A stretch of DNA of 64,000 bases from Methylobacter tundripaludum (GTDB taxonomy: Bacteria; Pseudomonadota; Gammaproteobacteria; Methylococcales; Methylomonadaceae). Under the pieces are notes generated by a model that saw nothing but the letters and a program-made list of their open reading frames with translations, was not told the DNA's origin and searched no databases. The position numbers and the translations under genes are program-made. Position 1 is the first letter of the stretch, and every line of letters begins with the position of its first letter. The DNA is taken from the NCBI RefSeq assembly GCF_002934365.1, contig NZ_PTIY01000003.1, positions 1-64,000 on the forward strand, written 5' to 3'. Positions 52,893 to 62,393 of the stretch are shown here, one piece after another.

Positions 52893-54206
52893 ATGCTTAA
52901 TGATTTTAATAATATTTCAATAAAAAAATCATCATTGAATGAAGACACGCCGGTAAAAGAAACCGCTCAAAATGAGCATTCAATAAAATATTTTGGCCCC
53001 GGCAATTATCGGTTAACGAAAAAAGATATTAATTATATTGCATATGGCGCTTGTTTTTTAGGCTCAGGCGGCGGGGGATCAATTGGATTGGCCCTACTTT
53101 TTATCGACAAAATGATTAACGATGCCGATGTTATGTTTTATGTAAATCCCGATAACCTTGAGGCAACTAAAAACATATCTTTTATAGCAACTTTAGGTTC
53201 ACCCGATAAAATGTTTGAAGGTTTCGGACAAACGGCTTCATTAAATGCATTTTCAGAAATGAATCATTATCTAAGTCAATCCGGCCAGGAACCATTAGGC
53301 TATCTGATACCCGTTGAACTGGGGGCAATTAATACTCTCATCCCATTTATAATTTCAGCGAGAAAAGGCATTGAGGTAATTAATGGTGATCCGTGCGGCA
53401 GAGCAGCACCGGAAATGAGCATGAATCTGTTCAACATTAATAAATTATCTCTAAATCCAGTTATCTTGACTTCCGATACTGACGAATCGGGACATTACAA
53501 AAAAACAATTATACAGGCAAAAAATGCGGATGATGCGGAAAACCAAGCTCGGCAATTTGCCAAATCGCATAATTACTTAGCTGGCATGGCATGCTATCCG
53601 ATGCAGGGTGCCGATTTAAACTGTTCAATTTTATCGGGCAAAAACAGGGCTAAATTTATTCAATGGTCAGTGGGTCTTGCCTGGAATCTGGGCCACAACA
53701 TGGTTGAATCCAGAAATTACACTGAATTCCTGGATTTTCTAGGTGACTTTTCACTATCCAGTTATAAATTATTTGAAGGCATAATCACCAACAAAGAAGA
53801 GCGAAAAATAAGCGGTTTTGACGCCGGGAAAATCACCGTATCAAATGAAAAAGAATCACTTTTTATCTATTATAAAAATGAAAGCCTATTGGCATGGAAT
53901 GTAACAAGAAAATGCTATGTGGCTATGGGGCCTGATTCCATAAATTTTCTTGCCAAGAACGACGCTCAACCATTGTCAAATGCCGATATAAACAGCGATT
54001 CTGCAAAAAATCCTAAAAACATACCATTAGGAACAGAGATTGGTATTATCGGACTGTGTGCTTTTGAAAAGCTGCAAAATACTGTACTTGTAGACTTGTT
54101 TTTAACCAATATTCAAGAAACTCTGGCTGCGTTTCCCGAAGACCATGTACCAATTCCAGAAAGATACATCCAACTGTCGGACTTAATGCAGCATTACAAA
54201 AAATAA
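52893..54206 (+). CDS. DUF917 family protein
   Basis: 437 residues. The core FGPGNYRLTKKDINYIAYGA, FLGSGGGGSIG, YLIPVELGAINTLIPFI, VINGDPCGRAAPEMSMNLFN and GMACYPMQGADL follow the DUF917 pattern (also annotated as S-methyl thiohydantoin desulfurase-like). A 30-residue polar N-terminal extension is extra. Codon use is clearly richer in A/T than the neighbours, which suggests recent transfer. AAGGAAGAG precedes the ATG. It stands alone, divergent from the acyltransferase fusion. Function unknown. Confidence 0.82.
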   Translation: MLNDFNNISIKKSSLNEDTPVKETAQNEHSIKYFGPGNYRLTKKDINYIAYGACFLGSGGGGSIGLALLFIDKMINDADVMFYVNPDNLEATKNISFIATLGSPDKMFEGFGQTASLNAFSEMNHYLSQSGQEPLGYLIPVELGAINTLIPFIISARKGIEVINGDPCGRAAPEMSMNLFNINKLSLNPVILTSDTDESGHYKKTIIQAKNADDAENQARQFAKSHNYLAGMACYPMQGADLNCSILSGKNRAKFIQWSVGLAWNLGHNMVESRNYTEFLDFLGDFSLSSYKLFEGIITNKEERKISGFDAGKITVSNEKESLFIYYKNESLLAWNVTRKCYVAMGPDSINFLAKNDAQPLSNADINSDSAKNPKNIPLGTEIGIIGLCAFEKLQNTVLVDLFLTNIQETLAAFPEDHVPIPERYIQLSDLMQHYKK

Positions 54207-54344
54207 GGAGTAACTTGCTAGACACTCAGGATCGCCCTGCCTGATTGCATTTTTGATATGGGGCAAAACTATGCTCATTTAAATAATGAGTTTTCACATA
54301 TTTTTTGAATGGAGAGACAACATGTATTTGTAAGATACTGACCC

Positions 54345-54375
54345 GTGGTGGATTCGCCGAAAGGCAATCCACCAC
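54345..54375. repeat. GTGGTGGATT inverted repeat
   Basis: GTGGTGGATT (54345-54354) and AATCCACCAC (54366-54375), with the intervening CGCC-GAAA-GGC also pairing (one-base bulge). It lies between the DUF917 gene and the convergent TonB receptor gene and could terminate both; it resembles a dispersed palindrome common in other genomes. Confidence 0.75.
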
Positions 54376-54396
54376 ACTACATGACTCGCTCCTTAA

Positions 54397-56409
54397 TTAA
54401 AATCTCAAGCTGACATGCCCAAAAAACGTCCGTCCAGCCATTTCATAGTCACCTATAAAATTCAAACTAGCCGGAGCCGGATCGTAATAACGCTTATTCA
54501 ATAAGTTGTAGACATTAAAACTGACGTCAACTTTCTTACCGAACATATTTTTCCCCAGCAATCCCAGATCGAGTAATGCGTATCCCGGTACATCGTTGCG
54601 CGTATCGCCTAAATTGCGCGATGTATTATCTTTGATAAGGACATGCGCAAAGCTGCTCCAGGTATTATCAAAAGCCCAATTGGCTGTCAGGTTGGTGCGA
54701 TGCCGCGGCACATCCGCTAATTGCCGTCCAAGCTGAATGCTATGCTGTAAGACATGATTGGCACCGATATAGGAACCTTGCAAACTACCGTCAAACTCAT
54801 AACGCATTTCCAATTCAACACCCTCGGCGATCACACTGCCGCTATTGTCGTATTGCGAAATAGCTACTTGAACGGGGACTTGTGAAATAATTTGATTGAT
54901 TGCCGAATGATAATAGGTGGCCTGAGTCGTCAAACCCGACACAGGATGGGCAATAATACCCGTTTCAAAAGTTTTAACTTCCTCAGGCTTAAGAGTTGGA
55001 TTACCCAATAACACAGGATTATTGACCAGACCAAGCTCACCGAAAGCAGGCGCTCGATAAGCGGTGCCGTAAGAAAACTTCAGCGAATAATTTTTAATAA
55101 ACTCCCAATTAAAGCCCATCCTAGGATTAAAGGTACCGCCAAAATCATTGTATCGGTCATAGCGGGCTCCCAAGCTCAAGCGTAAGTTTTTTAACGGATC
55201 CCACACATCTTCCACATAAACACCCCAGCGTTCACGTATTCTTTCTTCGGTAGAAGGCAGCGCCGCTGTCAAGTGAGCAGGGTCGGGACCCGCTTGATCA
55301 ATAAGGTTACTCTGTTGCTCTTTTGCATAAGAAAACCCGCTGATCAGGGTTTGTACGTCACTGATATGATAGTTCGCTTGAACCTCACCCCCTGTACGCG
55401 TATCTTGAAGGCCGTTACGACTAAATTGGCTCGGTGCGGTTTGCCACGTATTATCGTAACTAAAAAAATCGTGAAATACCTGCGTATCTACCGTGAAATT
55501 ATTTTGAATCTTCCACGTTCTGCTTAAGCGCAGGAAATAATCGTTATAATCCTGTTGGGTCCTGCCATCGCTAAGAATAGATGCTAGTCCAAAAAACGTA
55601 CCGGCTTTTTTATTGATATAACGCCCGTCCAGCTTAAAGTCCTGATAACCTAACTGCCATTCCAGATCGTAGCGACCTTCGGTGAGCTGACTCTTACCGG
55701 GAGCCGAAGAATTGAGACCTTTTGCGCTCAAGCTGTCGGCAGGAATTGGCGAATTGATGCCGTCGGTATCGGTAAAATTAAAATGCACCGCCGCTTCAGC
55801 GCTATTATCAAATTGCTTGCCCCAGGATGCGCGATATTGCTGGGTATCGAAACTCCCCCAACCCGCTGAAGTTTGCACCCCATTTAAATCCTTGGCATTT
55901 AGGGTGATTATGTTGATAACGGCAAGAAAAGCATTAGCGCCGTATAAAGCCGAGCCAGGACCGCGCACCACTTCCACACGCTTGATCGTATCAACCGGTA
56001 AATCATCGTAAACCCAGGCACTGCCGGCATTTTGCAGGTTATGATCCAGCGGATGACCGTTCAACATAATCTGAACTTTTTCAGACAGCACTGTTTTAAC
56101 GCCGCGAACCTCAATTTCACGCCAGCCAAACTGAGTTTGCGTAATACCAATACCCGGAACCAATCGCAACACATCGATCAAATTGCGCGCGCCGATATGC
56201 GCAATATCGTCTTGGGTAATGACTGTAGTTGTGGCGATAGTCTTGTCCACATGCTCTTCCATTTTCGACGCGGTGACCACGACTTGTCTTTCTGCGGCGA
56301 GATAAGCCAATTCCCTTTCCAGGTCGTCATTCGGTTCCAATGATTTTGCAAACGCGCTCGAACTTAAGACTAAGGCGCCAACCAGCAGGGTGCGTAAATA
56401 GTTAATCAT
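54397..56409 (-). CDS. TonB-dependent outer-membrane receptor
   Basis: About 670 residues. Signal peptide (MINYLRTLLVGALVLSSSAF A), plug domain (VVTASKMEEHVDKTIATTTV, GARNLIDVLRLVPGIGITQ, RVEVVRGPGSALYGANAFLA) and a 22-strand barrel ending ...GRTFFGHVSLRF with the terminal Phe. It takes up a ligand at the expense of TonB energy. The ligand is unknown. The ATG at 56409 is supported by GGGGTG upstream and by the signal peptide; it overlaps the binding-protein gene by 8 bp. Confidence 0.93.
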   Translation of the reverse strand: MINYLRTLLVGALVLSSSAFAKSLEPNDDLERELAYLAAERQVVVTASKMEEHVDKTIATTTVITQDDIAHIGARNLIDVLRLVPGIGITQTQFGWREIEVRGVKTVLSEKVQIMLNGHPLDHNLQNAGSAWVYDDLPVDTIKRVEVVRGPGSALYGANAFLAVINIITLNAKDLNGVQTSAGWGSFDTQQYRASWGKQFDNSAEAAVHFNFTDTDGINSPIPADSLSAKGLNSSAPGKSQLTEGRYDLEWQLGYQDFKLDGRYINKKAGTFFGLASILSDGRTQQDYNDYFLRLSRTWKIQNNFTVDTQVFHDFFSYDNTWQTAPSQFSRNGLQDTRTGGEVQANYHISDVQTLISGFSYAKEQQSNLIDQAGPDPAHLTAALPSTEERIRERWGVYVEDVWDPLKNLRLSLGARYDRYNDFGGTFNPRMGFNWEFIKNYSLKFSYGTAYRAPAFGELGLVNNPVLLGNPTLKPEEVKTFETGIIAHPVSGLTTQATYYHSAINQIISQVPVQVAISQYDNSGSVIAEGVELEMRYEFDGSLQGSYIGANHVLQHSIQLGRQLADVPRHRTNLTANWAFDNTWSSFAHVLIKDNTSRNLGDTRNDVPGYALLDLGLLGKNMFGKKVDVSFNVYNLLNKRYYDPAPASLNFIGDYEMAGRTFFGHVSLRF

Positions 56410-57343
56410 TCTTAGCGCACCCCACAATTTTATTGACCGAATCCAGGGCGTCTTGGTTGAACTTGAGCTGCAATGCGTCGAGAACGCACTTGTTTAAAGT
56501 AATCGTTGATCCGGCAGGGACCTGTACGGTACCGCCGGGCACTTTATCCTTATCCATCATCATGGCTAAGTTTGCCGATTGCCGCCCAATCGTCGCAATA
56601 TCCGCAGAAATAGCCAAAACAGCGCCATGTTCTATAAACACATCGCTGTAAGCGTACACGGGTTTCTTTTGTTGTTCCGCCGCCTGAAAAATTTGCCGCA
56701 CCGAATCTTTACCGCTTAAGACAATCGGATCGGAAATAATCCAGAACATATCTATTTTCGGCAGCAATTGATCGAGCGCCTCGCCAATCTCCTGCGCATC
56801 GTTAACGGACTGGGTAACGATATTTATGCCTAAGGCCAAGGCATCTTTTTTGATGGTTTCTACATATTCACGGCTGAACTTATCGTTGTAGAGCAAACCG
56901 ATTTTTTTAATCGTTGGAAAGAAATAACGTAACAACGAGATTTCTTGTGCCGAAGATAACTCATTAGCGACCCCGTAAGTCCCTGCATCGATATCCAACC
57001 TTCGCCAATTAATCACTGCTGAAAATAACATTTTTTTGTTATGAGCATGGATACGCGCTAACGAATAGGCTTTGGTTCCTATGCTGTAAATCAGCTCAGG
57101 ATTTTCTTGCTGGATAAGCCGCTTCAGTTCCTCTTCGGCATTGGCATGGCGATCCAGGTTAAATTCAGTCCATTGATAGGCGTTTTGCTGTAAGACCTTT
57201 TTAAATTCTGTCGCAATTGTTTCATACCGGTAAACCGTATTATCGCTATTAACGATCAGCACTTTACTCGACTCGGCGAAACCGGGGGTCGCAAAAAAGG
57301 CGGCCAACAGGACTAAGAGCTTACAAAAATTTATCATTTTCAT
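56402..57343 (-). CDS. Periplasmic binding protein (ABC_sub_bind family)
   Basis: 313 residues with a signal peptide (MKMINFCKLLVLLAAFFATP GFA). SSKVLIVNSDNTVYRYETIA, YSIGTKAYSLARIHAHNKKM, IKKIGLLYNDKFSREYVETI and IWISDPIVLSGKDSVRQIFQ-type sequence match the PF04392 family (bacterial substrate-binding proteins of type I fold, LacI-like). Such proteins normally serve ABC importers, but none is adjacent. Co-transcribed with the receptor gene. The ligand could be a small cofactor or amino-acid-like molecule. Confidence 0.88.
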   Translation of the reverse strand: MKMINFCKLLVLLAAFFATPGFAESSKVLIVNSDNTVYRYETIATEFKKVLQQNAYQWTEFNLDRHANAEEELKRLIQQENPELIYSIGTKAYSLARIHAHNKKMLFSAVINWRRLDIDAGTYGVANELSSAQEISLLRYFFPTIKKIGLLYNDKFSREYVETIKKDALALGINIVTQSVNDAQEIGEALDQLLPKIDMFWIISDPIVLSGKDSVRQIFQAAEQQKKPVYAYSDVFIEHGAVLAISADIATIGRQSANLAMMMDKDKVPGGTVQVPAGSTITLNKCVLDALQLKFNQDALDSVNKIVGCAKND

Positions 57344-57392
57344 AGTTGGCTCCTGTATTCATTGCAGGATGCGCCGCGACGATTGAATTTTT

Positions 57393-58181
57393 TCATTGCA
57401 ACGTCCTCCAGCCATCTATGCCCAGTAACTTTAAATTTTCTCCACCCGCATCCGCCTCCGACATTTTGCGTAACACCTCAAGCAATTCCACCTCTTGTGG
57501 CTCCGGTTTCTTCAATGTCGCCGCAATTAACAAATAATCCTTTTCGCTAAAACCGAGACTATGCAATTCCCGAAACTGATTGGGATTAAACATCGCCAGC
57601 TTATCCAAACTGCTCTCAGCGGAAATCGCGGCGGTCGCCATGCCAAAACCGACCGCCATCAACGCATCTATGTCTTTCGGAACGATCAGTATCTTGATGT
57701 CTTTAAGCAGTGCTTCCTGCCCCTTGCCGAGTATTTGCTTCAATACGCTGTGGATGTATTCTTCACTGCCCGCACCTGCAACCACGGTATTCTTAAGCAT
57801 AGAGACATTGGCAATGTCTTTTTTCGTGCTCAAGACCTTCCTTTGCATAGTGTTACCTTTTGACGTGCCGACCAAAGCGATTTCCAGCGGCACTTTCTTC
57901 TGCTGCAATGCCTTTAAATGCCAACTGGATAACAAATAGATATCGCCTTTTTTTTCCTGAATGACCGCTTCAAAATTTTCTCTGTCATCAAAAGGCTGGA
58001 AATAATAGCCGCCATGATTCACCAAATAAGTATCAAAAGCGGTTTTTAACGTAGCAAAATTATTGATATTCGTTTCTGGATTATAGAAATAAATAATCGA
58101 TCCTACATTTGAATAGGCAGACCAGTAACCTCCTGTAATAAATACAAAAAATATAAAAAAGACAGACAAGATGCGTTTCAT
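57393..58181 (-). CDS. PhnD-like periplasmic binding protein
   Basis: 262 residues with an N-terminal hydrophobic segment (MKRILSVFFIFFVFITGGYW) and PhnD-family features: IYFYNPETNINNFATLKTAF, YLLSSWHLKALQQKKVPLEI and DIDALMAVGFGMATAAISA. Members bind phosphate, phosphonate or other anions, or act as input modules for signalling. It is first of the set of three, 49 bp from the next gene. Confidence 0.8.
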   Translation of the reverse strand: MKRILSVFFIFFVFITGGYWSAYSNVGSIIYFYNPETNINNFATLKTAFDTYLVNHGGYYFQPFDDRENFEAVIQEKKGDIYLLSSWHLKALQQKKVPLEIALVGTSKGNTMQRKVLSTKKDIANVSMLKNTVVAGAGSEEYIHSVLKQILGKGQEALLKDIKILIVPKDIDALMAVGFGMATAAISAESSLDKLAMFNPNQFRELHSLGFSEKDYLLIAATLKKPEPQEVELLEVLRKMSEADAGGENLKLLGIDGWRTLQ

Positions 58182-58490
58182 TTCTAGTATCTTTGGTTAA
58201 GACCGAACATTAATACCAAGAAAGAAGTCTTTGGGTTGGTCATTGCATATTTTTTAAATTAGTAAAATCGCAATAATAGCCTTTAAAGAGAAATAAAGCA
58301 CCGTTAAAATACGCCTGAATCGTGCTTTAACGCACTACAAAGGTACTCAAAGGCAAAAACATTGTTACCCTGCCGAATGCCATGTGTTGTTCGCACAAGG
58401 GTTAAATTTTGCCCATTCTTGCCTAATTAAGGGGCAATAATACTGACACGCTACGCCTATAACGGTTAACACCCCAATAACCCGGCAAAA
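58182..58490. other. Intergenic gap with nothing supported
   Basis: A 309-bp AT-rich gap between the carbamoyltransferase stop and the PhnD-like gene start. No tRNA, riboswitch or coding signal was recognised; it should hold the promoter of the receptor operon. Confidence 0.5.
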
Positions 58491-60521
58491 TTAACGTCGT
58501 TTGGATTCTGGCCGCAACACCAGCAATCGCTCGGACCATAGCCCCGGCAATTCATCCAAAACCTGCGATTGCTGTTCCTTTGAAAACCCCAACGCAAACA
58601 TAAGCTGACTTACAGAGTGCTCCCCATCCGCCGCTTGCAAAACCTTGTACGATACTTCAGACAATGCACGAGGCTGTTGTGTAGGATCGAAATCAAAATC
58701 GCGGGCGGAATCGTAATTCCAAACCAACGAGTAAGTGAAACCTCGTTCACTATGACTGATATAGCAATCCTCTCTTAGCAATCGAGCCGCTTTCGGTAAG
58801 CTAATGATTAAGTTCTCCATGTCCTTAGGTTGCCAAGCTTTTTTGCGAGCCAAATAATCGCCTACGACCAGATAGTCCAACCCGGACGTCAAATAGCACA
58901 CGACGGCGTCGTCTATACTGTCGACAATTGGCTCCGCATTGTTATTGAACGAGGTATTCAACAAAATCGGAATGCCGGTTTTTCTGCCGAATGTGTCAAT
59001 TAACTCCCAATAGCGCGGATTGCTCACCCTGCTTACAGTTTGCAGCCGGGCACTGCCATCTACATGAGTAATAGCGGGTAGTTGTGTGCGCCATTCCGGC
59101 TTGACATTCAACACAAAAGACATGAAAGGAAAATCGGAATTTTCTCCCGGCACTTCAAAGAAATCCCGGACCCGTTCTTCCACGACCGATGGGGCAAACG
59201 GGCGGTAACTTTCGCGCATTTTGATCATTGCATTGATCGTTTCCTTATGAGTAGCGACACGCGGATCGGCCAGAATACTGCGGTTGCCCAAAGCCCTAGG
59301 GCCGAATTCAGAACGCCCTTGCACCCAACCTATCACCGCACCGTCAATAATCAGATCGGACACCTGCTCCGACCGGTTATCCATTTTCTCGGTATGCAGA
59401 AAGGTGCGCCAAGCCTCTAAAGTGTCGCTGATTTCGTCATCATGAATCGGCGTTCCCCAATTGGCGTGAGTCACTCGAGCCAAAGGTAATTCCGGTTGCA
59501 TTTGATGAGTCGTATAAGCCGCCGCACCATATGCACACCCCGAATCGCCAGCGAAAGAAGGCACAAAAACATCTTCAAACAAGCCTGAATAAAGAATCTT
59601 GCCATTCATACTGCTGCTCTGTCCGACACCGCCGCTAATTACTAAGCGAGCGTGTCCCGTCACTTGCTGAAAATGACGCAGGATATGCAAAACGATAGTC
59701 TCTATCGCTTCTTGTAACGCCGCAGCAATGTCCATGTGAACTTGGGTAATCGGCGCATCTTTTTTCCGAGGACTGGTTATGTTGAACAATTCAAACCTGC
59801 GTTCTCGATGCACCGCATAATCGCCGTTTGGCAGCAAGGTATAGAATCGCTGCAATTGCTCTCTATATACATGACTACGACCATAAGGCGCCAGCCCCAT
59901 GACTTTATATTCGTCATAAATACGATAGCCAAGAAAACGTATTACATCCAAATATAAAATCCCTAAAGAGTCGGATTCCGACTTGCTCAACAAATTATCA
60001 AAGCGACCATTGCGCACATCAATCACATTGGTCGATAAAGTGTCGCCAAGCGCATCAATGGTCAACACCAGACTGTCACTAAACCCGGACATATAATAGG
60101 CTGTTGCCGCATGGGTAATATGGTGATCAACAAATACAAGCTGATTATCTTTTAAGCAAAAATCAAACTCATTCTGAAACAAATACCGATAAAGTTGACG
60201 TGCATCTCCAATTTCAGCGAGTAAGGGATTGCTTATCTGATATTGTTTTAATACTTTATTTAAAACATCTTCATTAGAGTAGATAGCAAAATAATCTATA
60301 TCCTCCAATGTCTTATTTGCTTGTTCCAAACAAAACAACACGGCAAATCTCCATATCTTACCGGTATGTTTAATGCGAGTTAATCGTTCTTCTTCAATTC
60401 CAGCGATGACATGACCATCTTGCATTAACACCGCCGCAGTATCATGGTGGGCGTCTTCAAATAATTTAAAATATTTATCAAACACTGCGTCGCAGCCACC
60501 ACTTAAGCCCAGAACCAACAT
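58491..60521 (-). CDS. Carbamoyltransferase (NodU/CmcH/TobZ family)
   Basis: 676 residues. N-terminal Kae1-like domain (HHDTAAVLMQDGHVIAGIEE, FVDHHITHAATAYYMSGFSD, VLTIDALGDTLSTNVI, LVISGGVGQSSSMNGKIL) and C-terminal YrdC-like carbamoyltransferase part (VIGWVQGRSEFGPRALGNRS, ILLNTSFNNNAEPIVDSIDD). It uses carbamoyl phosphate and ATP to carbamoylate a hydroxyl, usually on a secondary metabolite or glycan. The last about 70 residues (LSEVSYKVLQAADGEHSVSQ and on) look like a PqqD-type helical domain, unusual for this family. TAATG overlap with the upstream 99-codon frame. Confidence 0.9.
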   Translation of the reverse strand: MLVLGLSGGCDAVFDKYFKLFEDAHHDTAAVLMQDGHVIAGIEEERLTRIKHTGKIWRFAVLFCLEQANKTLEDIDYFAIYSNEDVLNKVLKQYQISNPLLAEIGDARQLYRYLFQNEFDFCLKDNQLVFVDHHITHAATAYYMSGFSDSLVLTIDALGDTLSTNVIDVRNGRFDNLLSKSESDSLGILYLDVIRFLGYRIYDEYKVMGLAPYGRSHVYREQLQRFYTLLPNGDYAVHRERRFELFNITSPRKKDAPITQVHMDIAAALQEAIETIVLHILRHFQQVTGHARLVISGGVGQSSSMNGKILYSGLFEDVFVPSFAGDSGCAYGAAAYTTHQMQPELPLARVTHANWGTPIHDDEISDTLEAWRTFLHTEKMDNRSEQVSDLIIDGAVIGWVQGRSEFGPRALGNRSILADPRVATHKETINAMIKMRESYRPFAPSVVEERVRDFFEVPGENSDFPFMSFVLNVKPEWRTQLPAITHVDGSARLQTVSRVSNPRYWELIDTFGRKTGIPILLNTSFNNNAEPIVDSIDDAVVCYLTSGLDYLVVGDYLARKKAWQPKDMENLIISLPKAARLLREDCYISHSERGFTYSLVWNYDSARDFDFDPTQQPRALSEVSYKVLQAADGEHSVSQLMFALGFSKEQQSQVLDELPGLWSERLLVLRPESKRR

Positions 60522-60820
60522 TAAACTTTCCTTAATACATTGTTAATAGTTAAATAACCATAGAGCCAATTATAAGATCCATTAAGACATATGGAATTAA
60601 TGGCTTGAATGGCCCAAAAAGAAAAACAACCTGCCGACAAATTGTACAAGTTAGAGACAACATTATCGCAGACAGGATTTAATATACAAACTTCTTGGCT
60701 ATCATAAAAAATAGGACCATTGACCAAGCTATAATCAGGACTCCATATAGCCACCTTAAAAATACCGCCGCAAAAAGCATTGAACCCGATTATCGCCCGT
60801 TCATATTTTTTGACGCACAT
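60521..60820 (-). CDS. Small cysteine-containing protein, function unknown
   Basis: 99 residues. Starts MCVKKYERAIIGFNAFCGG, with six Cys (around 2, 17, 45, 50, 66, 78), mixed hydrophobic and polar. Its stop overlaps the carbamoyltransferase start (TAATG) and it begins 16 bp after glpD, so the spacing favours a real gene. AT-rich. No family is recognised. It might be a peptide partner of the carbamoyltransferase; that is a guess. Confidence 0.5.
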   Translation of the reverse strand: MCVKKYERAIIGFNAFCGGIFKVAIWSPDYSLVNGPIFYDSQEVCILNPVCDNVVSNLYNLSAGCFSFWAIQAINSICLNGSYNWLYGYLTINNVLRKV

Positions 60821-60836
60821 TTCGACGACTGCCTGA

Positions 60837-62393
60837 TCAGATATTTTGTCTGCTGCAATTGCCGAGTTCGTTATTTAAAGTAGCCTCATCCCAACCCCGC
60901 GTTTTTGCCGTCATTTCGGCGAGATAACGCAGTTCTGCCTCAGTCATTTTGGCCAAGATTAGCAACGGAATTCGCCGTCTGAGCAAATCATCCAAATGCA
61001 CGACCATTTCATTTTCGGCACAGAACACCAAATCGGCGAAGATAAAAGGCAGCGTGGGCGTTATCCGCTTTGCCAACTCAGCATCCCGCTCGATTAATTG
61101 AAAAATCGCCGACACGCGTTTTGCGTGTCGCCGTACCAGCCATTGGGCGCTTTCGCCGTCGATGCCCAGCGTTACGGCTTCGGCCAAAGCTTGCTCCTCC
61201 CACAGCCGGTAATCCTGATCCGGCAGCCACGGAAACGGCCTGCCGTTGGTACGGCAAGGCTCATTGCGGCCTAAATTTTCACAAAGCGTATTGACGATTT
61301 GAGCCGCGTCCTCACGCGCCGACGTGATTTTTCCGCCGATGGAAGTCAACAGGCCGTTCTTGGCGACTTTCAGTTCCCAGTCGCGACTGACCGTAGACGG
61401 CGCTGTTTTTAAACTCTGTTTTAAAACGCGCAATCCCGCGTAACGCCCGATAATGTCGGCCTCAGTCCAGTTCACATCAAGCACTTGATTGGCTTCGGTC
61501 AGCAGGTAATCGACTTCATCCGCTTCAACACAGACCCGATCGACATCGCCGGTATAATCGGTATCCGTGGTGCCCAACAGCGTCAACCCGTACCACGGAA
61601 TCATAAAAAACACCCGCCCGTCCGATTTCGCGGTCAGCAACAGCGCTTCATTGCCCAACACCTTGGGCAAGATCAGATGCACGCCTTTGGTCAACCGGCA
61701 ACCGCTTTCAATCGTCCATTGCCCGGTGGCATTAACGATTTGCCGGGCGTAGACGATTGCTGTTTTGCCGTTGACCCGGTCTTGAACTTTGGCCCCGCAG
61801 ACTTGCCCCTTATCTTCGATAAAGTCGGTCACTTTGCAGTAATTCACGCATACCGCCCCGGCCGATAACGCGCCGTCAATCAATTCCAAAACCAGGCGGG
61901 CATCGTCGGTCTGTGCGTCGGCATAAGTAAAGCCGCCGGTTAATAATGAGGAATTGAGACGGGGAAAACGCTCCGCGAATGCGGCCCGGCTGAAATGACG
62001 ATGAACTTGCCCGGAGTAAAGCGTCCCGGCCAAAAAATCATAAAGCATCAATCCGAGTTTCAGGCGAATGCCGTTTAGCCGGCTGCCCTTAAAAACCGGG
62101 ATGCCGAAACGCAGCGGCCAGACGCGGTGCGGAGCGGCTTTCTTCAACATCTCGCGTTCGCGCAAGGCTTTTTTAACCAGCTTGAAGTCCAGCGATTCCA
62201 GATAGCGCAGGCCGCCGTGTATCAGCTTGCTGGAAGCGGACGAGGTTCCCGAGGCCCAGTCGCCCTGATCGACAATGGCAACCTTAAATCCGCGCAAAGC
62301 GGCATCATACGCAGTCCATGCACCATAAATGCCGCCGCCGCAAACCAGCACATCAAAATGCCGGTCGGCCAGTTGCGCAAAGTCCCGTTTCAC
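60837..62393 (-). CDS. glpD: Glycerol-3-phosphate dehydrogenase (FAD)
   Basis: 518 residues. FAD-binding DVLVCGGGIYGAWTAYDAAL, the ASGTSSASSKLIHGGLRYLE segment, GVHLILPKVLGN, PWYGLTLLGTTDTDYTGDVD and RYAGLRVL are all typical of GlpD. It oxidises glycerol-3-phosphate to dihydroxyacetone phosphate at the membrane, feeding electrons to quinone. It overlaps the preceding phosphodiesterase gene (ATGA), so the product of that enzyme is passed on. Confidence 0.93.
   Translation of the reverse strand: MKRDFAQLADRHFDVLVCGGGIYGAWTAYDAALRGFKVAIVDQGDWASGTSSASSKLIHGGLRYLESLDFKLVKKALREREMLKKAAPHRVWPLRFGIPVFKGSRLNGIRLKLGLMLYDFLAGTLYSGQVHRHFSRAAFAERFPRLNSSLLTGGFTYADAQTDDARLVLELIDGALSAGAVCVNYCKVTDFIEDKGQVCGAKVQDRVNGKTAIVYARQIVNATGQWTIESGCRLTKGVHLILPKVLGNEALLLTAKSDGRVFFMIPWYGLTLLGTTDTDYTGDVDRVCVEADEVDYLLTEANQVLDVNWTEADIIGRYAGLRVLKQSLKTAPSTVSRDWELKVAKNGLLTSIGGKITSAREDAAQIVNTLCENLGRNEPCRTNGRPFPWLPDQDYRLWEEQALAEAVTLGIDGESAQWLVRRHAKRVSAIFQLIERDAELAKRITPTLPFIFADLVFCAENEMVVHLDDLLRRRIPLLILAKMTEAELRYLAEMTAKTRGWDEATLNNELGNCSRQNI

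Noticed and set aside
58182-58490. Possible cobalamin or other riboswitch before the receptor operon
   Set aside because: I looked for a B12-box-like core and saw none.
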